Shown piece after piece: positions 8,246 through 17,486 of a stretch of 64,000 nucleotides of DNA. Each line of letters begins with the position of its first letter. Position 1 is the stretch's first letter. Below the pieces are notes generated by a model that saw nothing but the letters and a program-made list of their open reading frames with translations, ran no database searches and had not been told where the DNA came from. This DNA comes from Caprella mutica (lineage: Eukaryota > Arthropoda > Malacostraca > Amphipoda > Caprellidae): NCBI GenBank assembly GCA_947561585.1, contig CANNZV010001188.1, forward strand, positions 1 through 64,000, read 5' to 3'. Position numbers and translations under genes: made by a program.

Positions 8246-11003
8246 ACATGCACTCAGATGCTCCTCACACCCCTTCACCCCGGCAACGGTCACTGAGGCC
8301 ATCCAGGTTTCCAAGAACACCTCCTTCACAGGTCCTGATGGCATATCAAATGAACATCTAAAACATCTAGGGCCACTTGCCATCAGAGCCTTCACAGACA
8401 TCTTCAATTTCTCACTATATACCTGGAAACTCGCCAAAATCATCCAGATCCTGAAGCCCAACAAACCTTCCACAGAACTAGCCTCACATAAACCTATATC
8501 ACTTCTTTCCATCCCATCCAAAATACTCGAGAGGCTAGTCCAAAACAACATATCCCATTATCCTCCTCCAACACGGCTTCAGATCCCAACACTCCACATC
8601 AACTCTTCTAACCTACCTCACACAGACAACACTCGAAGGCTTGAACTGCAACAAACCTGCGGATAGGACAATCATAGTTAGAAAAACCTTCGATACTGTA
8701 CCAAGACACCTACTCATTAACAAAATACTCAACACACACATCCACGACACACTAAAAAAAATGGCTTGCTAATTATCTCTCAGGCCGCTCGGGCAAAACA
8801 TTTCACAACGGCAAGTCCTCCAGAACCCTTCACTACACTGACGGGGTACCGCAGGGCTCTGTACTCTCACCTACACTCTTCAACCTATATCTCCACGACC
8901 TCCCTACGCCAACACAAACCTCGGTTCGCACTCTTTCCTACGCAGATGATGTCACCATCATCAACACGAGACCGCCGCCAACAATTTACAAACATACATC
9001 TACTCACTAGAAGACTGTCTAGAAACAAATAGATTAAAGGTCTCAACAAACAAATATTCTGTCACCTTCCTAGTAAGCATTACAATGTTGGGCCAACGTT
9101 GGCCCAATACAGAATGAAACTATGAGCCAACGTTGTCTTGCCGGTATCGATGTATTGGGCCAGTACAGGCCCGACGTTGGCCCACCTCACTGATGTCCAC
9201 CGACCCAGAACAGTAAAACCACGAATATATGACCGACTTGTTCTGATGTTTGGCCAGTGCAAATCCGACGTTTTATCAAACCAAGTAATACCGGCAATAC
9301 TTAATGCTGCTGATGTTCAAATTATTGTTAATGCATGTCTACGGCCATTGCTATTTTCATACTAGAGGTGTATTAATTAGATTACGCTATACAGAACACG
9401 TGAAAACAACAGTTACTTCTAACAATGTAGTAACTGTCCTACTAAAACATTTTACAGAAAAAATAGGACATAATACAATTCTAACTCAAATCTATATTAT
9501 TTTACCTACGCTGTTTTAACAAAATAATGATATTTTCATTTAGAATTGAAAAGAAAGTATAATTTTCAATGTGAATAATTATTTCACATTGAAAAATAAA
9601 AACTTTTCATACTAAATATATCAATTAACTAGCGGCTAGGCTCATTTTTATGAATGAAATAAATAAAGTGTTAAATTAATAAATGAAATGATAACACGCC
9701 CATTTGTACTAAATTGCCAGAAACAGCTACAATAGTTTGCACCGCCAAATAGAACCGGTAGACCAGTATGATGAATATACTGGAACATCAAAAAAAAACA
9801 ATGTTTCCCTACATTGGGCCAGCGCTTTTTGACATTATTGACCCAATGTCGTTTACCATACATTGGCGCAGTGTGTAATAGCACTGGCGTGGTAATGGCT
9901 GATCGTGCCTTTACTTTGCCAACGTTTGCCGACGTTGGCCCTTTAGTGCAATGTTATCAGGGTTAATTACACCTAACACCCTTGAATACAGAATCCATCC
10001 AAATATTACACTCAACAACACTCCCCTTCCCATTAACAACACGCTGAAAATCTTTGGAGTTACACTCGACCACGGCTGGACGTTCAAACATCACATAACC
10101 GACATTAACAACAGAGTCAAACAAAGACTGGACGTCCTGCGCGTCTTACTCACATAACTTACAGAAACTCCAAGAAAGACATAACAACACTCTACAAACA
10201 GTTCATCAGACCCATACTCACTTACGCCCACTCAGCCTGGTTACCTGACATCTCCTCCAACACATACTTACAGACACTCCAAAAACACATAACACTGCAC
10301 TCCGCATTGCCACCGGAGGTACACAAACAACACCCACAAACCACCTACACACAGAAACAAGAGTTCTCCCTCTTTCCTCACACATGGACAGAAGTGGCAC
10401 ACACTTTTGCACTTCTACACTAGACCCCTCACATCCCCTACACTACATGCAAACTGAAAGGAGGACACCATCACACAACACACCACTCTCTCCACACACT
10501 ACAGACATCTCTACACCACTCTCCCTCCCACTCCCGACAACACTTCACTTCACAAACACATTCACACCACATTCACACCATGAGCTCTAGACTCCTTCCC
10601 TCCCAACAAACTTCTTGGGTCTAGGCCTCCAGCCATGGACTCTAGTGAGTCGTCCATGTCTCGTCGTGATAGGGTTGGGGCCGCAATCCTTCCATTCCTT
10701 ACTACATGCACAGGATTGGGAGATCGAACTCTGACCGGTACGACTACTGTTAAGCCGATCAGGGCTCAGGGCACGGTCTCTCACATTCTCACACAATGTT
10801 CGTCACTACATCTACTTAGGACTGCACACAACATACACTCACTGGAGGACCATTGGACCCATCCTTCATCTTCCTGAGTCATGCGGGTTTCGCTTAGCCA
10901 CACATACTCCCACATGTAGTGCCTCGGGTGGCTGAAACCCGGGGCGCCTCGGGTCGCCCCTTCGTCCCGGCGAGGATGTTGGGGGGGGGGGACATTTAAC
11001 AAT
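8246..11003 (+). pseudogene. Non-LTR retrotransposon (Jockey/CR1-type LINE) ORF2, 5'-truncated and decayed
   Basis: Across several frames this reads as the RT of a Jockey-superfamily LINE, which copies itself by target-primed reverse transcription. About 8292 encodes V-T-E-A-I-Q..T-G-P-D-G-I; later come H-K-P-I-S-L-L-S-I-P-S-K-I-L-E-R, then D-G-V-P-Q-G-S-V-L-S-P-T-L-F-N-L-Y-L. The catalytic Y-A-D-D is at 8939-8950. After an inserted element (9074-9962) the frame resumes with F-G-V-T-L-D-H-G-W-T-F-K-H near 10050, then P-I-L-T-Y-A-H-S-A-W near 10213, and ends with V-S-H-I-L-T-Q-C...S-L-E-D-H-W-T before a TGA at 10875. The 3' tail is GC-rich and ends in a G run and AACAATAAC. Multiple frameshifts make it inactive. 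The upstream APE nuclease and ORF1 are absent. Confidence 0.88.
9074..9962. mobile_element. Inverted-repeat element inserted in the LINE, with GGGCCAACGTTGG ends
   Basis: LINE coding sequence stops at TTCCTAGTAA (9075) and resumes at GTTAATTACACC (9963). The insert has imperfect TIRs (CATTACAATGTTGGGCCAACG at the left, and inverted CATTGCACTAAAGGGCCAACG at the right). The left end contains the perfect 20-bp palindrome TTGGGCCAACGTTGGCCCAA at 9088-9107, and related GGCCCAACG-type motifs recur near 9166-9183 and 9820-9945. No transposase is seen. The duplication looks like TAA/TTA but is not certain. Confidence 0.7.
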
Positions 11004-11164
11004 AACAATCAGCTAGTGAACTTGGAGTAGTATTTTGATGACTTTCGCAGCAGGTAATTGTGCGTGCTAATTGAGATTCCTAAGATGATGATAATGATAA
11101 TATTTATTGTGAAAAAATAAAATACAAGAAGAAACACAAGGATACTTTCAGGCAGGGATACAGT

Positions 11165-11285
11165 GAGTGAGAAAGAGTTGTGGTATCGGTGGCAGAAGCT
11201 CTTCACAGGTTATTGCAAGAGGCTCTGTCACAAAAGACACAGTTAGTATGGACAAGGCTTATGAGCTTTTGCTACAGGGTCTACA
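11165..11285 (+). repeat. Dispersed repeat family 2, copy 1, right fragment
   Basis: GTGGTATC.GTGG.AG.AGCTCTTCACAGG matches 40798-40830, and similarity continues through GA.ACAGTTA..ATGGA.AAGG. In the undisturbed copy this follows directly the part seen at 7868-8245, so the LINE inserted between. Confidence 0.65.
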
Positions 11286-12085
11286 GTATAGATGGCGATC
11301 AGAAAGCTCGTCTGGTGTCTCTCGCTACAAAATCAAATAACAGGTAGCCCATTTCTTTTAAACTGAAACTCTGCCTAGGCTGCCTGAACCTATAGTCCCA
11401 GTTATTCAGAATCGACACATTTCAAATGATGAAGTTGAAGAAAAGATTGACAGCTTAGTTTGGAGATAGTGACGTTAGAAGAGCATTTTTCGAATTGTCA
11501 TCTTCAGATAAACTGGTGCAACGAAACGAAGAAACTGTTAGATATTTGAGGGAAAAAGAAAACTACCTGAACCGAGAGACTTGATGTTGCCACAGCCTCT
11601 GGATAATATTATGATAGTTCGGAGGTTATGTTCAATAGGATTATAATTCTTCCCACTCGGTTATGTTGGATGCATGATTGCATCCGACAGAGTCATTTTA
11701 AAATGTTGTTGTCCCATTCTTCTGCAGAGGTATGAAAAATATCTTATATGGAAGCAGATTGTGTCTTTGACCAAAAATGGATTGTGGCATCAGACTCATA
11801 GCAGTTGGTCATACTTTACGAAGGTTAATTTGTTGGTGTATGGGTATTGTCACACTCTCTTGGAAGCGAATTAAAGATGGTTCAGCTGAGTTTTCTCAAC
11901 AAAGTGTAGCTCTGAAGCTGCCGCTCATTCTCCAAGACGTTACTTGACTGTAGTCGACTTGTGTGTCTCAATACCAGGGACCTTATGGACAGAGTGAGTT
12001 AATGGAAGCGGGGATTGCAGGCTGGTCTTCCAAAACTAGTTTTTATTGTTGGCTATGTGCTGATCAGGTAGCAAGAATACGACTG
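11286..12085. other. Anonymous sequence, 0.8 kb
   Basis: No family is recognised. Short open stretches exist (for example 11674-11874, plus strand, 66 residues) but show no known motif and probably arise by chance. The base composition resembles the dispersed repeat to its left, so this may be its continuation. Confidence 0.3.
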
Positions 12086-12258
12086 TTAGGCTGAGTTTAC
12101 ATAGAAGTATCCGCTACACGGTATCCGCTACACGCTAGCCGCTGCATGCTATCCGCTGCACACTATCCGCTGCTCGCTACACGGTATCCGGGATATGGCG
12201 GTTTACATATAACTACACGCGTGCCCTGAAGGGGTCTCATTTTTTCACCGTCGCCAAC

Positions 12259-13733
12259 ATGGATACATCGGACGAAGAAGATTTTGCTCTCCTCTTGCTA
12301 GCAGAAGAAGGAAAAGAGATTGATAGGACGCAAAGAAGTGTATGGGTGAGACATCATTTTCAATTGCGATCTGAGCTCGGGGAATTCCACACAACATTTC
12401 AGAGCCTGATGGATCACCCTGACGAAACGCTATTTTTTAATTACATGAGGATGTCCTACGAAAGCTATCAAAATTTGAAAGATCTGATTCTGCCCCATAT
12501 TCGACCAGTAGGATCAAACTGGAGGCCATCAATTTCAGGAGAAGAAAAACTTGTTTTAACAATCAGGTGAGTAAAAAATTATAATCATTATTCCTTTTAT
12601 TAACATGTACCAAACTTTTTTATGAACGAATAAACTTCCAAATAATGCATATGATAAAAATATAAATCATGCAGTCCCCTGCATGATTCATACCATCTTT
12701 GTTATCTTTACCTCTTTTTAGGGGGCTCCTTTTTTTACTTATAGTGGCATATAGGTATAACAAGAATTTTCTGATGGATAATGATATTGAGACTGTATGG
12801 GCTGGTGAGTTGATGCGGGAGATGGCGTAGTGGGATGACATGTCAAAGTGTACGATTGCTAAACATGTCTATGAAACATGTGAAAAATTATGGACAGTAC
12901 TTCAGCCCATTGAGATGCCCAAACCCACACAAAACGACTGGAAACAAAAGGCGCAACGTTTCGGCGACTTGTGGGACTATCCTTTTGCAGTGGGTGCAAT
13001 TGACGGGAAGCACATAGCTTTAGTCAACCCACATGGCAGCGGGTCAATGTTCTATAATTACAAAGGATTTCCCAGCATTGTGCTAATGGCATTAAGTGAT
13101 GCTGATTCTTGTTTCACCTTGGTAGATTGCGGTCAATTAGGAAGGGTTTCGGATGCTGGTGTTTTCCAGAATTCAGTAATATTTGATCTTTTAGACAGAG
13201 ACCAATTGAACATGCCAAAGGAATATTTTAAAATAAGTACTTCAAATGAACAGATACCGTTCGTGATTGTAGGGGATGAGGCATTCCCGTTGAAGACATA
13301 CTTGATGCGCCCTTTTGCAGCTCGTACCTTGAATGAGGACAGACGTATCTACAACTACAGACATTCCAGAGCCAGAAGGAGTGTAGAATGCGCTTTCGGT
13401 ATTATGGCCAAAAAGTTCGAAGTTTTTCAACGCCCTATCCGCCTCAAGCCGAGTAAAGCAGTTGTAGTTACTAATGCAAGCACGGTTCTTCACAACTACA
13501 TCAGAAGACGGGATGGACGGACGGTTGATCACACGTCATCTGTTCAGTATGACATATTCCAGACTCCATCAGATGGTTTCAATAATCTCCAACCTCTCCA
13601 TGGCACAAGGTTTGCTAACGATGCAATTGGCCTGAGAGACGCAATCACAGAATTTTTCTGTGATCCACATGGCAGTGTGGAATGGCAATACCAACATGTC
13701 TTCAGAAACGTACGACAATTGCCCTCAACTTAG
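12259..13733 (+). pseudogene. PIF/Harbinger transposase (HARBI1-like nuclease), two-exon gene with a damaged junction
   Basis: Exon 1 starts at the ATG at 12259 (context CCAACATGG) and encodes an acidic start (M-D-T-S-D-E-E-D), then F-F-N-Y-M-R-M-S-Y-E-S-Y and P-S-I-S-G-E-E-K-L-V-L-T-I, the usual N-terminal region of Harbinger transposases. A consensus donor CAG|GTGAGT lies at 12566/12567. The catalytic part, in frame from about 12755 (acceptor ATATAG at 12754), has the DDE triad: I-D-G-K-H (D55 counted from the ATG at 12840), V-G-D-E-A-F (D146) and R-R-S-V-E-C-A-F-G (E183). It ends at a TAG-terminated Q-L-P-S-T (13733). Between the exons the family's helix-turn-helix segment (a Y-L-A-T-G type sequence) is not visible. 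The frame there instead reads Y-N-K-N-F-L-M-D and meets a TAG at 12828-12830. I infer loss or replacement of about 30 residues. Confidence 0.88.
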
Positions 13734-13755
13734 ATAATATTAATTAAATACAGTA

Positions 13756-13908
13756 TCACATACCTTGACTGGGCGGCTTCACATCATTTTCAATTTCTTC
13801 CCAAGCCTGCTGGCGTTGATCTTTGTTTTTATAATCAGCATGTTCTGGATCCCACAGAAGAGGTAGTTGTCGAACTTTTTCAATTATTGTATTCCTGTAG
13901 TCATCCAT
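13756..13908 (-). pseudogene. MADF (Myb/SANT-like) domain ORF of the Harbinger element, first exon
   Basis: On the minus strand an ATG at 13908 opens M-D-D-Y-R-N-T-I-I-E-K-V-R-Q-L-P-L-L-W-D, then P-E-H-A-D-Y-K-N-K-D-Q-R-Q-Q-A-W-E-E-I. This is the first half of a MADF domain; the spacing of L-W, Y-K-N and A-W-E-E-I is typical. Such DNA-binding proteins are the second gene of many PIF/Harbinger elements and help bring the transposase to the transposon ends. After P-P-S-Q a consensus donor (AAG|GTATGT, exon end at 13764) appears. Reading through gives a stop two codons later (13756-13758). No second exon is found before the oppositely oriented transposase, which ends 23 bases away, so the gene is probably truncated. 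The transposase and this ORF converge. Confidence 0.8.
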
Positions 13909-13909
13909 G

Positions 13910-14681
13910 ATAACAGTCTGACGAAATGGAGAAAAGAGATATTGTGCTCAAATATCATGGCTGATATTGGTATAGGTTGTATCTAGGTTACTGAATTGCC
14001 TTTTGTCATCACTTTCAAGTTTTTTTTTATAATATTAACACTATAAAATATTAACATAATATTAACACTAAGTTATTCATATATTATATATATGTGTATA
14101 CATATTTTTATACATAAATATGAATATCAATAAATAATTGGATGTTCAATATTGTTTCATTTGTTCCTTCATTAACTTAATAAAATTTACTATTCTTGCC
14201 AAAATATTTTAAATAAATACCAGATTTCAAATGAAATATTTAAAAAAAATACTTGTATAAAAAGATTACTATTGAAGAATATTGTCAATTATAAAAATAT
14301 GATCTTCATTAATTTAACTACTGGTGCCAAGAAATAATCAAGCTATTAATAACAACAGTAGTGATATTGAAATCTCTGAGTTTCCTGCGTTCCTACAAAT
14401 TACTTACTTATATATTGTGTTAATAAAATCAGGAGACCAGTTAAATCATGTTGTTCAACTTTCTTTCACCTCTAAACTTGACGGTACACGCTACATGAAA
14501 ATCGAGCAAATTCGATTCAGACTATCCTATCCGCTTTTGATGCTACACGTATTTTTCGGATAGTACACATATTTTTCGGATAGTTCCCTCTGATGTAAAC
14601 AGCTACATAGTAATTCATTGGTACGATTCAAGCTATCCGCGTGCCTTCTCAAAACGGATAGCGTGTAGCGTGAGGTGTAGC
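13910..14681. other. AT-rich right half and subterminal repeats of the Harbinger element
   Basis: This is very AT-rich, with no credible gene. From about 14480 to 14680, GCTACACG, CGGATAG and TATCCG motifs recur in both orientations, mirroring the left-end motifs. They are likely transposase or MADF binding sites. Confidence 0.6.
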
Positions 14682-14701
14682 TCTATGTAAACTCAGCCTT
14701 A

Positions 14702-14780
14702 TGTATCATTCACTTGAATTCATTCACAATATCACTCACTATAGTTCACTCAATATATCATTCACTTGCTATATATTCAC
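14702..14780. repeat. Detached fragment of the 26-bp satellite
   Basis: TATCATTCACTTG, ATCACTCACTATAGTTCACTC and TATATCATTCAC resemble the units of the 17487-20657 array, from which the fragment is separated by a foldback element and a mariner. Inference: both elements landed in the edge of the satellite. Confidence 0.7.
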
Positions 14781-15927
14781 GGTTCTAGGAAAATTCTACT
14801 GAGGAATATTCCACTAAGGAAAATTCCACTGGGAAAATTCCACTGAGGAAAATTCCACTGAATATAAATAAATATATAAATTGTACTGCTTATTTTCTTA
14901 AACAATATTTTAGAAATTATCTTCTTCATATTATATAAGCTTTTTGTGATATTCATTACTGTATTTCTTTTTTAAGTGGTTTAAAAAAATGTAAGTGAAT
15001 CTCCTCATACAAATTTTGGTAATGTACATTTTCTTTGTGCAAGACCTAAGGAAAATGCATTCCACCCTTGAAATGAAGATAATTCTACTCATAAAAACTA
15101 TCAAACATTTTTATTTAGCTTCTTGTTCCGCAAATTTGATTGCAGTTAAGGGTTATTTTCATTTGGTTTGCAAGTTTCAGTTTTAAGTAGAGGAAAATAA
15201 AAATATATGTTCGACGAGACGAAAGTGGAACGTAATTCTGCGTCTACTTCGAGGTGTTGCTGTAAAAACTATATAAACATTACAATTATATTTTTGATAA
15301 AACGCAGATAAACTGATTAAGAATAGAAGTTGCTTCACCAAACTATAATTCAAATTCCCATAGCCTTATTAATTAGGATAAACTAAAACATTAGCACAAC
15401 ACACTATCCTACACTCTGCTAGATTAACATTGGACAGACCTTTAGATATTTATTTGAATGAAGGTAACGTTTCCTAGCTATCAAGTTACAGGAACAGTAT
15501 CCATCACCTATTCGGGTAAAATAATTGATAAAAATATATTTTGGACTGTCATTTGGCCATTTGGACGGAACAGTATTGTTTTTTGAAAATAATAAATACA
15601 AATTTTAATAAATAATTACAAATACAAAGAAATATTAACATTTACAACTAAATACAATTACAAATAATAATAATTTATAGTATAATTATAATTTATAATA
15701 AAAAATATAATACAATTTAATATTGGATTTTGTTTTTGCTTTCCTCAGTGGAATTTTCTGAATGGAATTATCCTCAGTGAAATATTCCTCAGTGGAATTT
15801 TCTTTAGTGGAACTTTCCGCAGTGGAATTATCCCAGTGGAACTTTCCGCAGTGGAATTCTCCCAGTGGAACTTTCCGCAGTGGAATTTTCCCAGTAGAAC
15901 TTTTCACAGTGGAATCTTCCGCGCACC
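14781..15927. mobile_element. Foldback element B: minisatellite TIRs
   Basis: The left arm (14781-14862) is about five tandem GGAAAATTCCACTGA units; the right arm (about 15740-15927) is about twelve units in inverse orientation (CAGTGGAATTTTCC and CAGTGGAACTTTCCG types). The ends are GGTTCTAGGAAAATTC and (inverted) GGTGCGCGGAAGATTCC, nearly the same as those of element C at 57461 but with the whole element flipped. Flanks ATATATTCAC and ATAATTCACC look like a decayed duplication of satellite sequence. The 880-bp interior is AT-rich and has no recognised gene. Confidence 0.8.
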
Positions 15928-16091
15928 ATAATTCACCATAGTTCATTTTGTAGCAATGATTTTTCGAAATCTGGAGCAATTTATCAAATGTAAACTAAAA
16001 ATAGGTGATACAGATATTATATAATCAATTTTTTACTACTTAAATGTGTATCCTAGGGTACCAATCTACGTTAATATTAAAATCAGCGATT
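15928..16091. other. Satellite edge and unique AT-rich spacer
   Basis: The first 25 bases (ATTCACCATAGTTCATTT) look like degenerate 26-bp satellite. The remainder is unassigned. Confidence 0.4.
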
Positions 16092-16132
16092 CAGGGTGGG
16101 TCAAAAGTGTTTGCAGCGGCTTCAAGTTCAAA

Positions 16133-17016
16133 ATGGACGAAAGGAAAGAAGCTTACACAAAGTGAAAAATTATCAGACGGTAGAAAACGGTAGAAAATAG
16201 CAAAATCATCAAACGTGATCACCGTACGGGCAAGAAACTGGCCGTTGAAGATAAATTGGACAGGAAAAAGCATGAAGGCGGACGTGAAAGTTTTAAGAAA
16301 AATTAGGAGATCTTTATCAAAGAATCCTCACGGATCGTACAAGGAAATTTTTGATCAAGCTGGAGTTACCCACGTGTCTAAAAAAGCCCAAAATCGAATC
16401 CTGTAGAAGATGGCGAATCAAAGTGCACCGACAGTATGCCTCCTCTGAGCCACCTTAATGGTCAGAAAAGGCTCTCATGGGCAACAAAATACTTGAAAAC
16501 TGATTTCTGAACTGTACTTTGGACCCACAAGACCAGAGTAACCCTCCACGGCCCTAACGGTGGGATCCGAGAGTGGCTCCTTAAGGAGGCAAATCGACGT
16601 CAACGTTTGAATCGGCTTCAGAGGGTGGTAGCATCATGTTGTGGTCTGAAATTATTGGTAACAAATTGGTTGGACCTCTTCTTGTGACTGATAGTTTCAA
16701 AATGAACTTTAAGAACTATTGTGCATTACTGAGAAACAATTTTCTCTCTTGGTTGAATTCTTTATCCGATGACGTAATAAAGAACATCATTCTTCATCAG
16801 GATAAAGCCCCACATCATTCTTTTCATTACACTAAAGGTTAGCTCGTAGAACAAGGCATCACTGGCAAGAAGCTCACGGGTTTGCTCACACAGAATCCTG
16901 ACATTAACCTCAAACAGAATCTGTGGTCCACTACCAAGAAAAAGGTTTATGCTAATGGAAGTCAATTTACGAACAAACAAGCGCTCTGGCAAAGGTTTTT
17001 AGAATTTTATTTCTAA
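16133..17016 (+). pseudogene. Tc1/mariner transposase remnant (frameshifted, catalytic residues lost)
   Basis: This was a cut-and-paste DDE transposase. The start M-D-E-R-K (16133) shifts to K-K-L-T-Q-S-E-K-L. After several breaks, R-V-T-L-H-G-P-N-G-G is seen near 16530-16560, then G-G-S-I-M-L-W-S-E-I-I-G-N-K-L-V-G-P from 16624. H-Q-D-K-A-P-H-H (second catalytic D) is near 16797. The C-terminus N-P-D-I-N-L-K-Q-N-L-W..K-K-V-Y-A-N-G-S-Q-F ends at a TAA (17014-17016). Where the family has D-E before R-V-T-L this copy reads H-K, and the third acidic residue before N-L-W is Q. Together with the frameshifts this shows a dead copy. Confidence 0.85.
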
Positions 17017-17045
17017 AGTCGTTATTTAATAACGACTTTAGAAAT
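17009..17045. other. Perfect hairpin over the mariner stop codon
   Basis: ATTTCTAAAGTCGTTATT (17009-17026) is followed after one base by its exact inverse (17028-17045). The left arm contains the transposase TAA. It could form an RNA hairpin at the end of the reading frame, or a cruciform. Confidence 0.7.
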
Positions 17046-17486
17046 TGACATCTTTTGTTGATAAATGATTGGTTGAGGTGATAAAACAATGTGTAAAACT
17101 CATTAAATTTTAAGACTCTAATTAAATAATACGATCTATATTGTTGATGCATTTACGCCCATATAACTACTATAAAATGTATTATAAACTTTAACAATGT
17201 TTCAAATACCATTTGAGTGTACTATTGAACACTTTTCGGCATCTTTTTTTTTTTTCGTAATAAGACGTTTCGCAAACACTTTTGGGTCACTTTATTGAGT
17301 CAATTTCTTTAAGTAATGTTATTTTTGTTATTTTGGGAGCCTATTTATTCTAGGTTTTTTTACTGAGGAATAACTATTTATTCTAGAATCAGAAAAAAAA
17401 TCAGAATGAAAAAATCAGAATGAAATTAATATTTTTGGCAAAAAATACCGAGTTTAGTAAATGGCAAACACTTTTGACCCGCAATG

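Larger units (their letters stand above)
12089..14698. mobile_element. PIF/Harbinger DNA transposon with TIRs and TTA target duplication
   Basis: The element begins GGCTGAGTTTACATAGA (12089-12105) and ends with its exact inverse (14682-14698). TTA flanks both sides (12086-12088 and 14699-14701), the 3-bp duplication characteristic of PIF/Harbinger. Subterminal motifs (TATCCGCTACACG and variants) are repeated about five times at the left end and again, inverted, at the right end. It carries two convergent genes, a DDE transposase (plus strand) and a MADF-domain ORF (minus strand). That is the two-gene set expected for an autonomous element, although both genes look damaged. Confidence 0.93.
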
